From Streptomonospora salina (lineage in GTDB: Bacteria > Actinomycetota > Actinomycetes > Streptosporangiales > Streptosporangiaceae): DNA of 64,000 bases. Below the pieces are notes generated by a model that worked only from the letters and a program-made list of their open reading frames with translations, was not told where the DNA came from and searched no databases. Of this stretch, positions 27,252-35,489 are shown one piece after another. Position numbers and translations under genes: made by a program. Every line of letters starts with the position of its first letter. The first letter of the stretch is position 1. The DNA is taken from NCBI RefSeq assembly GCF_014204715.1, contig NZ_JACHLY010000001.1, forward strand, positions 1,705,001 through 1,769,000. The letters run 5' to 3'.

Positions 27252-27736
27252 TGCGACCGCCTCCAGTCCCCGCTCGTGCCGCCCGTCTTCTCCTCGACCC
27301 GGACATCGGTGACAACGGCTTCGGGGTCGATCGCCTTGACCATGTCGACCAGCCCCAGCGCGGCCGCCGTCACGCAGGTGAGTGCCTCCATCTCCACGCC
27401 GGTGCGGTCGGCCGTGCGCACCGTCGCGCTGATGAGCACGCCCTCGTCGACGACCTCAAGGCCGACGTCGACGCCGTGGACGGCGATGGGGTGGCACAGC
27501 GGGACGAGGTCGGGGGTGCGTTTGGCCCCCTGGATTCCGGCCAGCCGGGCCACGGCGAGGGCGTCGCCCTTGGGCACGCCTTCGCCGCGCAGCGCCTCCA
27601 CGGTCTCGGCCGACAGCAGCACCGCCCCGGTGGCGGTGGCGGTGCGGGCGCTGACGTCCTTGGCCGTGACGTCGACCATCCGGGCCGCGCCGGCGGCGTC
27701 CAGGTGGCTCAACCCGGAGGAATGCTCCTGTGCCAT
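27248..27736 (-). CDS. moaC: cyclic pyranopterin monophosphate synthase MoaC
   Basis: Second enzyme of molybdenum cofactor synthesis: converts the MoaA product to cyclic pyranopterin monophosphate. 162 residues, family length. Seen: LSHLDAAGAARMVDVTAKDVSARTA, KGDALAVARLAGIQGAKRTPDLVPLCHP with the conserved His, GVEMEALTCVTAAALGLVDMVKA and the Lys/Asp set of the active site. ATG 27736 with GGAGGA upstream. moaA is not in the window. Confidence 0.96.
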   Translation of the reverse strand: MAQEHSSGLSHLDAAGAARMVDVTAKDVSARTATATGAVLLSAETVEALRGEGVPKGDALAVARLAGIQGAKRTPDLVPLCHPIAVHGVDVGLEVVDEGVLISATVRTADRTGVEMEALTCVTAAALGLVDMVKAIDPEAVVTDVRVEEKTGGTSGDWRRSQ

Positions 27737-27798
27737 GGTGTCCGTCCTCCTCGACGGGATCTGCGGTGCCGGTCGGGCGTGGCCTGCCGGCGGGGATG

Positions 27799-29034
27799 TC
27801 AGGCGGTGGCGGGCAACTGCAGGACCTCGACCACACTGCCCTCGGCCAGCTCGGTGACCGCTTCGGGCACCACCACCAGCGCGTTGGTCTCGGCCAGCGC
27901 GGAGAGCTGGTGCGATCCCTGGCGTGCGGCAGTCCGGGCGGTGTAGGCGGTGGAACCGCCGGATCCGTCGTACTCCAGTACCGCCCGCAGGTAGGAGCGC
28001 CGCCCTTCGGGCGAGCGCGGAACGGGTGCGGTGAGGCGGGCGTGGACGGTGGGCAGGGGGTCGGGCGGCAGCCCGCGCAGCCGGCGCAGCGCCGGGCGCA
28101 CGAACAGGTGGAAGGAGACGTAGGAGCTGACCGGATTTCCCGGCAGGGTCAGGATCGCGGCGCCGGAGTCGCCGACGGTGCCCGCCCCCTGCGGCATCCC
28201 CGGCTGCATGGCGACCTTGTCGAAGTGCACCGTGCCCAGGCGCGAGAGCACCTCCTTGACGACGTCGTAGGCGCCCATGCTCACGCCTCCCGTGGTCAGG
28301 ACGATGTCGGCCTGCACCAGGGCGTCCTCGACGGTCTCCAGGACCGTGGCGGGGTCGTCTCCGACGAAGCCGCGGCGGAACGCCGAGCAGCCCTCGTCCA
28401 GCGCGGCCGCGGTCAGCATGTAGCTGTTGGACTCCCAGATCTGGCCGGGCCCGATGGGCGATCCCGGCTCCACCAGCTCGGCGCCGGTGGACAGCACCAC
28501 CACGCGCGGGCGCGGCCGGACGGGGACCGTTCCCCGTCCCGCGGCCGCCAGCACCGCGAGCTCGCCCGCGCCCAGGCGGGCGCCCCGCTCCAGCACGGTG
28601 GCGCCCTTCTCGACGTCCTCACCGGCCCTGCGGATGGCGTTGCCCGGGCGCACGGGCCGGTCGACGGCCACCGTGGCCAGGCCGCCGTCGGTCCACTCCA
28701 CCGGGACCACGGCGTCGGCGCCCCGCGGCAGGGGCGCTCCGGTCATGATCCGGGCGCAGTGGCCGCGGCGCACGGCCGTGGCCGCGGCGTCGCCGGCGGG
28801 GATGTCGGCCACGACGGGCAGGCGCACCGGCTCTGCGGCGGAGGCGCCGTCGAGATCGGCGGCCGCCACCGCGTAGCCGTCCATCGAAGAGTTGTCGAAC
28901 GGCGGCAGGGCCGTCCCTGCGACCACGGGCTCGGCGAGGACGCCGCCGTGGGCGCGCAGCAGGTCGGAGTCGATGGGTTCGAGCGGCTCGACCAGGTCGA
29001 GGACGTCGCGGATGTGCTGCTCGACGGATTTCAT
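27799..29034 (-). CDS. glp: gephyrin-like molybdotransferase Glp (MoeA family)
   Basis: MoeA-fold protein of 411 residues. In actinobacteria this neighbour of sepX/glpR is Glp, which in Corynebacterium binds FtsZ and the receptor GlpR, linking the cofactor fold to septum formation. Seen: LPPFDNSSMDGYAV, RIMTGAPLPRGADAVVPVE, GATVLERGARLGAGELAVLAAAG, VVVLSTGAELV, IVLTTGGVSMGAYD, QPGMPQGAGTVGDS and LTLPGNPVSSYVSF, all MoeA motifs in order, then a C-terminal beta domain. Whether it still inserts molybdenum is unknown; the catalytic motifs appear intact. Start ATG 29034. Confidence 0.9.
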   Translation of the reverse strand: MKSVEQHIRDVLDLVEPLEPIDSDLLRAHGGVLAEPVVAGTALPPFDNSSMDGYAVAAADLDGASAAEPVRLPVVADIPAGDAAATAVRRGHCARIMTGAPLPRGADAVVPVEWTDGGLATVAVDRPVRPGNAIRRAGEDVEKGATVLERGARLGAGELAVLAAAGRGTVPVRPRPRVVVLSTGAELVEPGSPIGPGQIWESNSYMLTAAALDEGCSAFRRGFVGDDPATVLETVEDALVQADIVLTTGGVSMGAYDVVKEVLSRLGTVHFDKVAMQPGMPQGAGTVGDSGAAILTLPGNPVSSYVSFHLFVRPALRRLRGLPPDPLPTVHARLTAPVPRSPEGRRSYLRAVLEYDGSGGSTAYTARTAARQGSHQLSALAETNALVVVPEAVTELAEGSVVEVLQLPATA

Positions 29035-29103
29035 CGGTGTTCCTCACCCAGTTTCGGCGGTACCGCCCTCGCGCGGTGCCGCGGCGGAAGCGCGCAGGTG
29101 CGC

Positions 29104-30030
29104 TCAGGCGTCGTCGGCGGCCGGATTCCGGGCGACGAAGTCGCGCAGCCACGGCAGGAACTCCGCGGCGAGGTCCGGGCGCTCACTGGCGAATTCCACC
29201 ACAGTGCGCAGGTAGTCGACCCGGTTTCCGGTGTCGTAGCGCTGGCCGCGGAAGAGAACGCCGTGCACCGGGCCGCCGTCGGCGGGCTTGCGCCGGGCGA
29301 GCTGCAGGAGGGCGTCGGTCAGCTGGATCTCGCCGCCGCGTCCCGGCGGGGTGTCGCGCAGCACGTCGAAGACGGCGGGGTCGCAGATATAGCGGCCGAT
29401 GACGGCCCAGCGGCTGGGCGCCCGGTCCGCGGCGGGCTTCTCGACGAGGTCGGTGACGGTGACGACGTCGTCCTCGCCGGTGGGCTCGATGGCGGCGCAT
29501 CCGTAGAGGGAGACCTGGTCGGGGTCGACTTCCATCAGGGCGACGACGCTGCCGCCGTACGCCTCGCGGACCTGGATCATGCGCCGCAGCAGGGCCTCGT
29601 CGCGGCCGATGAGGTCGTCGCCGAGCAGCACCGCGAAGGGCTCGTCGCCGACGTGGGCGGAGGCGCACAGCACCGCGTGGCCCAGGCCGCGCGGCTCGCC
29701 CTGGCGCACGTAGTGGACTTGCGCCAGTTCGCTGGACTCGCGCACGGAGTGCAGGCGCTGGGTGTCGCTCTTGGCCCGCAGCGCCTCCTCCAGCTCGTAG
29801 GCGCGGTCGAAGTGGTCCTCGATGGAGCGCTTGGAGCGGCCGGTGACCATCAGTACGTCGTCGAGGCCGGCGTCGACGGCCTCCTCGACGACGTACTGGA
29901 TCGCCGGTTTGTCGACGATGGGCAGCATCTCCTTGGGGGTCGCCTTGGTGGCCGGGAGGAACCGGGTGCCGAGTCCGGCGGCGGGGACGACCGCCTTGGC
30001 CACGCCTGAGGGGCGCTCTGTATCTGTCAT
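29104..30030 (-). CDS. galU: UTP-glucose-1-phosphate uridylyltransferase
   Basis: Makes UDP-glucose from UTP and glucose-1-phosphate, feeding cell-wall glycans and trehalose. 308 residues. Seen: AVVPAAGLGTRFLPATKATPKEMLPIVDKPAIQYVVEEA, the nucleotide-binding and Lys motif; FAVLLGDDLI; LVEKPAADRAPSRWAVIGRYIC; and PGRGGEIQLTDAL. ATG 30030 has only a weak ribosome site (AAGTG). Upstream of glp on the same strand with a 70-bp gap; divergent from the folate gene. Confidence 0.95.
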   Translation of the reverse strand: MTDTERPSGVAKAVVPAAGLGTRFLPATKATPKEMLPIVDKPAIQYVVEEAVDAGLDDVLMVTGRSKRSIEDHFDRAYELEEALRAKSDTQRLHSVRESSELAQVHYVRQGEPRGLGHAVLCASAHVGDEPFAVLLGDDLIGRDEALLRRMIQVREAYGGSVVALMEVDPDQVSLYGCAAIEPTGEDDVVTVTDLVEKPAADRAPSRWAVIGRYICDPAVFDVLRDTPPGRGGEIQLTDALLQLARRKPADGGPVHGVLFRGQRYDTGNRVDYLRTVVEFASERPDLAAEFLPWLRDFVARNPAADDA

Positions 30031-30214
30031 GTCGGCACTTTAGGACACCTCCCGCGCGGGCGGCGCCCGGCGCGCGTGGAGGCGCCGCAGCGGTTCCGCC
30101 GCGGCGCCGGCGCGGTCCGCGACGCCGTCCTGATGCCGGTCCGCTCGGGTGCGCACTCCGGCCCGGCGGGCCGGAGTGCGCACCCGGATGCGCGGGCTGG
30201 GAGACTGGCGAGTC

Positions 30215-30802
30215 GTGACCGCACAGGAGACCAAGCAGGAGATGCGCCGGCGCATCGTCGCGGCCCGGCGGGCTATGGCCGAGCGCGAGCGCGACGCGTC
30301 GGCATCGGCGATCCGCGACGCGCTGGCGGCCGAACCGCTGTTCACGTCGGGCGGGACGGTGGCCGTCTACTACTCGGTGGGCACCGAGCCCGGCACGCGC
30401 AAACTCGTCGCGGCGCTGTGGAAGCGCGGCACCTACGTGCTGCTACCGGTGTTCCTCGACAGCGGGGAGCTGGACTGGGCGGCCTATGAGGGGCCGGACA
30501 GCCTGGAGAGCGCCGCCTACGGGCTGCTGGAGCCGACAGGCCCCCGCTACGGGCCCGATGCGGTGCGCAGAGCGGCCGCGGTGGTGTGCCCGGCACTGGC
30601 CGTGGACGGATCCGGGCTGCGCCTGGGCCGGGGGGCCGGGTGCTACGACCGGTCGCTGTCGCGGGTGGGTCCCAACACGCTCACGCTTGCGGTGATTTAC
30701 GACACAGAGCTGGTCGAGTCCGTTCCCGCCGAACCGCACGACCGGCCGGTGGGCGGGGTGGTCACGCCCGGCGGCGGCATGCGCGTGCTCGACCGGCGGT
30801 GA
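30215..30802 (+). CDS. 5-formyltetrahydrofolate cyclo-ligase
   Basis: ATP-dependent enzyme returning 5-formyl-THF to 5,10-methenyl-THF in the folate pool. 195 residues. Seen: KQEMRRRIVAARRAMAERER, VAVYYSVGTEPGTRKLVAALWKRG, VVCPALAVDGSGLRLGRGAGCYDRSLS (the ATP-binding signature) and GGVVTPGGGMRVLD at the end. I start it at GTG 30215 (MTAQETKQEM); ATG 30188 adds nine residues and is the alternative. Followed by the FmdB-like gene after 179 bp, an order shared with other actinobacteria. Confidence 0.93.
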   Translation: MTAQETKQEMRRRIVAARRAMAERERDASASAIRDALAAEPLFTSGGTVAVYYSVGTEPGTRKLVAALWKRGTYVLLPVFLDSGELDWAAYEGPDSLESAAYGLLEPTGPRYGPDAVRRAAAVVCPALAVDGSGLRLGRGAGCYDRSLSRVGPNTLTLAVIYDTELVESVPAEPHDRPVGGVVTPGGGMRVLDRR

Positions 30803-30981
30803 CCGTGTGTGCGCGGATACGCGGCACCGGGGGAACACGCCCCTCGGGCGCCGGCGTTGCCCATGGTCGGCAGCGCACTCCCAGTGATCCCTACGGTGCC
30901 ACGCCCCCGATGTCGCGGCTGTGCTGCCCGACCGCGTAATATTTGGCAGTCGACGGGCGAGAGTGCCAAAAGGAGGACCCA

Positions 30982-31392
30982 GTGCCGACGTACCAGTACG
31001 CATGTACCGAGTGCGGCTCCGAGATGGAGGTCGTGCAGAAGTTCACCGACGACTCGCTGACCGACTGCCCGCAGTGCCAGGGCCGGCTGCGCAAGGTGTA
31101 CTCCGCCGTGGGCATCGTGTTCAAGGGTTCGGGCTTCTACCGCACCGACAGCAACTCCTCTTCCGGCAACTCCTCCATGGCGGGCTCCGGCTCCGGCGAC
31201 GACTCCGGCGGGTCGTCCAACGGCGAATCGGCCTCGTCCGGCTCCGATTCCGGTTCTTCCGGGACGGACTCCGGCTCGGGTTCCGGCTCGGGCTCCGGCG
31301 CGTCGGACTCGTCCGGCTCCGGTTCCGGCGGCGCCAAGGAGAACAAGGCCCCGGCGTCCTCCGGCGCATCCACCGCGGCCGCCGGCAGCTGA
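30982..31392 (+). CDS. FmdB family zinc-ribbon protein with Ser/Gly tail
   Basis: Small zinc-ribbon protein of 136 residues. The N-terminal 50 residues carry the FmdB-type ribbon: PTYQYACTECGSEMEVVQKF, then DCPQCQGRLRKVYSAVGIVFKGSGFYRTD, with two C-x2-C pairs. The remaining 85 residues are almost only Ser, Gly, Asp and Ala (SGSGSGSGSG-type runs) with a short KENKAP patch, a disordered tail far longer than the ribbon needs. GTG 30982 has AAAAGGAGG 5 bases upstream. Function of the family is unclear; the name comes from a formamidase regulator. Confidence 0.9.
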   Translation: MPTYQYACTECGSEMEVVQKFTDDSLTDCPQCQGRLRKVYSAVGIVFKGSGFYRTDSNSSSGNSSMAGSGSGDDSGGSSNGESASSGSDSGSSGTDSGSGSGSGSGASDSSGSGSGGAKENKAPASSGASTAAAGS

Positions 31393-31656
31393 CCCGGCGC
31401 CGGGGAACCCGCCCGGCCGGCGGCCCCCACCGCCGCACCCCCGGGAGCGAGCCCGCCCGCACGGATCCCGGGGGTCTTCCGGTGCGGCCGGGATGACGGC
31501 CCGCGCGGGCCCGGCCCGCGCGCCCGACTCCCGGTCGGTTGTGGACGGCGGCGCCGGCTCCCGGGGCCGGCGCTCTACCGTACGGGGCATGCCTCGCAGC
31601 AACCGCAACGCCGCCCGGCCCCCGATCCGCCGTCCCGTCCGTCCGCAGGTCCCCCG

Positions 31657-32289
31657 GTGACCGGCGTGTCCCGGGCGACCGCGCACGCGGCGCCGGTCCG
31701 CGCGCTCGCCCGCCACCGCCGAGTGCTGGGCGCGGTCTGCGCCGCGCTCGCGCTCACCGGCGCCGTGCTGGTGCTGAAGCCGCCTCCGGCGCCGTCCACC
31801 GAAGTACTCGTCGCCGCGCGCAGCCTCGACGCGCTCTCCGCGCTGTCGCCGAGCGATCTCGCGGTGCGGTCGCTGCCGCGCGAGGCGGTGCCCGATCAGG
31901 CGCTGGGCCCCGGCGACGATCCCGCGGGCCGTTCGCTGACCGGTCCCGTCGCCCGCGGGGAGGTCCTCACCCGCGCCCGCATCGCCGAACCCGTCGCACG
32001 CGCTTACGGCCCCGGGATGGTGGCCGCACCCGTGCGCCTGCCCCGAGCTCTTCCCGACGGCCTGGTGTCCCCGGGCAGCCGGGTCGACGTGCTGGCGGCG
32101 GGCGGCGCCGGCGGGGCCCGGCCCGCGCGCACCGTCGTCGAGGACCGCCCCGTGGTATCCGTGGCCGAGCCCGACTCCGCCGGAACCTCCGCAGGCGCGC
32201 TCGTGGTCTTGGCGGTGCGCCCCGCGGAAGCGCGCGACCTCGCGGGACACGCCGCCGCGTCCCGGTTGTCGGTGGCGCTGCGAAGCTGA
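31657..32289 (+). CDS. SAF-domain (CpaB/RcpC-like) membrane-anchored protein
   Basis: 210 residues: a short basic N terminus, one membrane helix (VLGAVCAALALTGAVLVL), then a SAF domain (EVLVAARSLDALSALSPSDLAVRSLP.. and VARGEVLTRARI) and a second beta region with PDGLVSPGSRVDVLAAGG. This is the layout of Flp pilus assembly protein CpaB/RcpC, but no other pilus gene is in view, and the same gene follows fmdB in other actinobacteria, so a pilus role is not supported by context. GTG 31657 start; weak ribosome site (CAGGT). Confidence 0.8.
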   Translation: MTGVSRATAHAAPVRALARHRRVLGAVCAALALTGAVLVLKPPPAPSTEVLVAARSLDALSALSPSDLAVRSLPREAVPDQALGPGDDPAGRSLTGPVARGEVLTRARIAEPVARAYGPGMVAAPVRLPRALPDGLVSPGSRVDVLAAGGAGGARPARTVVEDRPVVSVAEPDSAGTSAGALVVLAVRPAEARDLAGHAAASRLSVALRS

Positions 32290-32353
32290 TCCGGCGCGTG
32301 CCGCGCTTGCCGCCGCCCGGCGGCCGCGCGTCGCCGACGCGTTCATCACGACG

Positions 32354-32381
32354 ACGGGCCCGCCCCGGCGAGCGGGCCCGT
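32354..32381. terminator. bidirectional terminator hairpin
   Basis: Perfect 10-bp arms ACGGGCCCGC / GCGGGCCCGT with an 8-base loop between the convergent SAF-domain and M15 peptidase genes, 13 bp from the latter's stop. Confidence 0.6.
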
Positions 32382-32393
32382 GTACCGGACGGA

Positions 32394-33533
32394 TCAGCCG
32401 TGCGGGGCGTCGTACTCCCAGTGCCAGGGCTCGAAGGGGTTGGAGTAGGCCCACTGCGGGTGGAACCAGTCCCACTGCCGGGAGTTCGCCTCCAGCCACT
32501 GGAACTGCGCGCTGCTCTGGTTCTGCACACCGCCGCACAGGTCGACGGCCAGGCCCCACCCGTGGTTGCTCGTACCGGGGACCGCCGCCATGCCGGGCGG
32601 CTTGGTGGCGTAGAGGCTCTGCTGCTTGGACAGGTCGCGGTAGGAGCTGGTCAGGCACATGCCCTCGCCGAACTCCTCCGTATAGGCCTGGTTCATCTTC
32701 AAAAAGTCCACCGCGGCGTCGGCGCGCAGGGACTCGCCGTCCTGGTGCAGTCCGCACAGGCCGTCGTTGGGCAGGAGGCCGTTGGGGTGGCCGGACGCGT
32801 TGTCGGCGACCGAGGGGTCGCACTCGACACCGGCGAAGTAGGCGTCGGCGTCGAGCCCGCGGTCTTCCAGCTCCTGGGTCAGCTCGTCGGTGCTCTCTTC
32901 GGACCGGGCCCGCAGGTCCTCCAGGTCGTCTTCGAGCTGCACCCGCTTGAGCTGGGTTTCGGTCTGCAGCTCCTGGGCCTGTGTGGCCAGGTCGGACTGC
33001 TTCTCGCGCAGGTCGTCGGCCTTGCTCATCATCGCTTCGCGATCGTCGGAGAGCTTGAGCACGTGCGATTCGACCTGCAGGTCCTGGTTGAGCTGGCCCG
33101 ACGTGAGGATGCCCAGCACGCCCGCGTTGGGCTGCTGGTAGAGCGTGCTGCCGAGCCGGGCCAAGGGCTCGCGCATCTCCGACAAGCGCAGTTCGGTCTG
33201 CTGGAGATCGTGCAACGTGGAGACGAGTTCGTCCTGGGCGTCGTCCAGCTCGTCTTCCTTCGCCGTGTACTCGTCGGTCGCGTCCTCCAGGTCCTCCTTC
33301 GCCGTGTCCGCCTTCTCCTTGAGCGCGTCCAGGCCGTCGGCCGAAGCGGGAGAGGTCACGGGCGCGAGGGCCGTCTCGGCACCGGGAACGACCAGCAGTG
33401 CCATGATGAAGACGGCGAGCGCCGAGAACGCACCGTATCTGCGTGCGCGGGCGAACAGCGTAAGCGGGGACTGGGAGGACCCGATTCGCTGAACGCGGGC
33501 GGTACGCCGCGTCGAATCGAGGAAAAACGGCAC
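32394..33533 (-). CDS. M15-family D-Ala-D-Ala carboxypeptidase with coiled coil
   Basis: Exported peptidoglycan peptidase of 379 residues. A signal/anchor helix (AFSALAVFIMALLVVPG, about 35-51) is followed by a coiled coil of roughly 160 residues (heptads such as KEKADTAKEDLEDATDEY, EDDLEDLRARSEE), then the VanY/M15B domain: CLTSSYRDLSKQ, TSNHGWGLAVDLCGG (His and Asp zinc ligands) and PWHWEYDAPHG (third His). The coiled coil resembles that of division-linked hydrolase activators, so septal or wall-stress targeting is possible. GTG 33533 is fixed by CGGAGG 6 bases upstream; the longer TTG start lacks one. Two 10-bp direct repeats lie upstream. Confidence 0.88.
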   Translation of the reverse strand: MPFFLDSTRRTARVQRIGSSQSPLTLFARARRYGAFSALAVFIMALLVVPGAETALAPVTSPASADGLDALKEKADTAKEDLEDATDEYTAKEDELDDAQDELVSTLHDLQQTELRLSEMREPLARLGSTLYQQPNAGVLGILTSGQLNQDLQVESHVLKLSDDREAMMSKADDLREKQSDLATQAQELQTETQLKRVQLEDDLEDLRARSEESTDELTQELEDRGLDADAYFAGVECDPSVADNASGHPNGLLPNDGLCGLHQDGESLRADAAVDFLKMNQAYTEEFGEGMCLTSSYRDLSKQQSLYATKPPGMAAVPGTSNHGWGLAVDLCGGVQNQSSAQFQWLEANSRQWDWFHPQWAYSNPFEPWHWEYDAPHG

Positions 33534-33690
33534 GAAGGTCCTCCGGTCGCAAGTAAAGCGGTGGTACACGAGCCGCAACGCAAGTTACTACATGTCCGCT
33601 ATCGGCCAGGCCGACATGGATCGTGCGGGTGAACGCGGGGGGACACGGGGGAACCCGTATCGTCGAGCGACTCCGGCGTTCGCACGTAAC

Positions 33691-33739
33691 GGCAGGTCAC
33701 CGGGTGTACAGCGTCGCGTTCCAGACTAAGGCAGGTCAC
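33691..33739. repeat. direct repeat GGCAGGTCAC upstream of the M15 peptidase
   Basis: The decamer GGCAGGTCAC occurs at 33691-33700 and 33730-33739, start to start 39 bases, in the 360-bp gap between the peptidase start and tRNA-Arg. Possibly regulator half-sites for the minus-strand gene. The rest of the gap is GC-poor around 33740-33800, with no gene. Confidence 0.45.
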
Positions 33740-33894
33740 AACCGTATAAAATCCACGAAAGGGATTTATGGGGAAACGTGACCAACACCACAGCCATGCC
33801 ATGTCAACTTCAAGGTCTCTGAGGGTACCGCTCCCCGCCCGGGCTCGGGCGGCCCACTGCGCCCGCATCCTCCGCTAAGCTGGGCCCCGGTTCC

Positions 33895-33967
33895 GGCCTC
33901 ATAGCTCAGGGGACAGAGCACCACTCTCCTAAAGTGGGTGTCGGAGGTTCGAATCCTCCTGGGGCCG
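33895..33967 (+). tRNA. tRNA-Arg(CCT)
   Basis: 73-base cloverleaf: acceptor GGCCTCA / TGGGGCC, discriminator G, D arm AGCTCAGGGGACAGAGC, anticodon stem CCACT/AGTGG with loop CTCCTAA giving anticodon CCT, T arm GGAGG-TTCGAAT-CCTCC. CCA is not encoded. No obvious terminator directly after it. Confidence 0.95.
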
Positions 33968-34116
33968 CCTCTCCCACCTGCACGAACGGGTCAGGGCCGC
34001 GGAAGCGCTCCCGGCCCGGTCGGTGCCCTGTTCGGGACCGACGCGCTCGTCGAGGTCGAAGCGGTCGCCGTCCTGGACTGATCCGCCCGCCGGTGACGCC
34101 CCGCGCCGGCGCGGGT

Positions 34117-35454
34117 TCAGGTTCCGCGCCCGGCGGGGACGGGGCGCAGGGCCGCTGCGACGCCGGCCGCCACGGCGGGGGCCTGTGCGGGATCGAGCGC
34201 CGCGGTGGTGATCCGGATCCCGGGCGCCCCGGCGACGCGGAACCGGGCGCCGGGGGCCACGGCCCAGCCGCGCTCCTGCAGCCGGCTCACCACCCCGGTC
34301 TCCTCGGGCACGGGCACCCACACGTTGAGCCCGCTGCGGCCGTGCGCCGGCACCGCGTTCCGGGCGAGGGCCTCAAGCAGGGCCCGGCGGCGCTCGTCGT
34401 AGCGGCCCGCGGCCTGCGTCGACCGCTCCCCCGCTTCGTTCCACAACCGGGCCGCGGCGCGCTGCAGCGTGTGCGCGGCCCAGCCGTGGGTGACCCGCTG
34501 CCGGGTGCGGACCCCGGCCACGGTTTCGGGATCGCCGACCAGGGCGGCGGTGCGCAGGTCGGGGCCGAAGGCTTTCGACACCGACCGCACCAGCATCCGG
34601 TTGCGCACCGCCGGGGCCAGGCTGCGGAACGGCGCCGACGTGAACGCGAATCCGTGGTCGTCCTCCACCAGCAGCACATCGGGGTGGTCCGCCAGCACGC
34701 CGATCAGCTCCTCGGCCCGCCGCTCGCTCAGCGCGGATCCGAACGGGTTCTGCGCCCGCGACGTCACCACCGCGGCCCGTGCTCCGGCCTCCAGCGCTCC
34801 GGCGAGCTCACCGGGCAGGGGCCCGTCGTCGTCCACGGCCACCGCGTGCGGTTGCAGGCCCAGCAGGCCGAGCAGGTCCAGCAGCGCGTGCCAGCCGGGG
34901 TCCTCCACGGCGACCCGGTCGCCCGGTCGCAGCCGGGTCAGCAGCGCCTTCTCGACCGCGTCCAGCGTCCCGGCGGCCACGGCGACCGTCCCCGCGGGCA
35001 CACCGTCGGCGCGGAACGACTCCGTGGCCGCCCCGAGCAGCTCGCCGTCCTCGGCGGGCCGCCCGTAGAGCACCGGCGCGGTGTCGCGGGCGGCGTCGCC
35101 GAGCGGCCCCGCGAGCTCGGGCAGCAGTCGGGGGTCGGGGTTGCCGCTGGAAAGGTCGCCGGCGCCCGCGGGGACGGCGGCGGCGATGTCCTCGCGCAGT
35201 GCCGAACCGAGGCGGGGGCGCACCCGCGTGCCGCGGCGGCCCGCCGTCTCCACCACGCCGCGGCGGCGCAGCGTCCGGTAGGCGGCCGAGACCGTGTTCG
35301 GGTTCACCCCGAGTTCGCCCGCGAAGGTTCGGATCGGCGGGAGCGCGCTGCCGGTCGTGAGCGCGCCGGCGTCGACCGCGCGCTCCACCCCGGCGGCGAT
35401 ACCCGTGGCGCTTCCGGGGTCGGTTATGTAGGCTTCCCAAGAATCATCTAGCAC
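34117..35454 (-). CDS. MocR-type GntR/aminotransferase transcription regulator
   Basis: 445 residues: an N-terminal GntR winged helix (LPPIRTFAGELGVNPNTVSAAYRTLRRRGVVET) joined to a fold-type I aminotransferase domain that binds PLP as effector. In the latter: SSGNPDPRLLP, VAVEDPGWHALLDLL, SRAQNPFGSALS, LVEDDHGFAF (Asp of the pyridine N) and VRSVSKAFGPDLR with the Schiff-base Lys. The GTG start at 35454 lies inside a palindrome shared with the divergent gene, and no ribosome site is seen, so a leaderless message is likely. MocR proteins often activate vitamin B6 or amino-acid genes and repress themselves; here the divergent flavin/PNPOx-like gene is the likely target. Confidence 0.9.
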   Translation of the reverse strand: MLDDSWEAYITDPGSATGIAAGVERAVDAGALTTGSALPPIRTFAGELGVNPNTVSAAYRTLRRRGVVETAGRRGTRVRPRLGSALREDIAAAVPAGAGDLSSGNPDPRLLPELAGPLGDAARDTAPVLYGRPAEDGELLGAATESFRADGVPAGTVAVAAGTLDAVEKALLTRLRPGDRVAVEDPGWHALLDLLGLLGLQPHAVAVDDDGPLPGELAGALEAGARAAVVTSRAQNPFGSALSERRAEELIGVLADHPDVLLVEDDHGFAFTSAPFRSLAPAVRNRMLVRSVSKAFGPDLRTAALVGDPETVAGVRTRQRVTHGWAAHTLQRAAARLWNEAGERSTQAAGRYDERRRALLEALARNAVPAHGRSGLNVWVPVPEETGVVSRLQERGWAVAPGARFRVAGAPGIRITTAALDPAQAPAVAAGVAAALRPVPAGRGT

Positions 35455-35473
35455 AAATCATATTTTGCACTAG
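35448..35473. promoter_or_regulatory. palindromic operator between the MocR gene and the PNPOx-like gene
   Basis: 26-bp imperfect palindrome with matching ends CTAG..CACAAAT and ATTTTGCACTAG. It covers the MocR start codon and lies just before the divergent gene, so one site can control both. AT-rich, unlike the surroundings. Confidence 0.6.
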
Positions 35474-35489
35474 TTCGAAAAGGAGTGCA

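Noticed and set aside
31657-32289. Flp pilus locus from the CpaB-like protein
   Set aside because: No other pilus assembly gene nearby; the gene follows fmdB in other actinobacteria.
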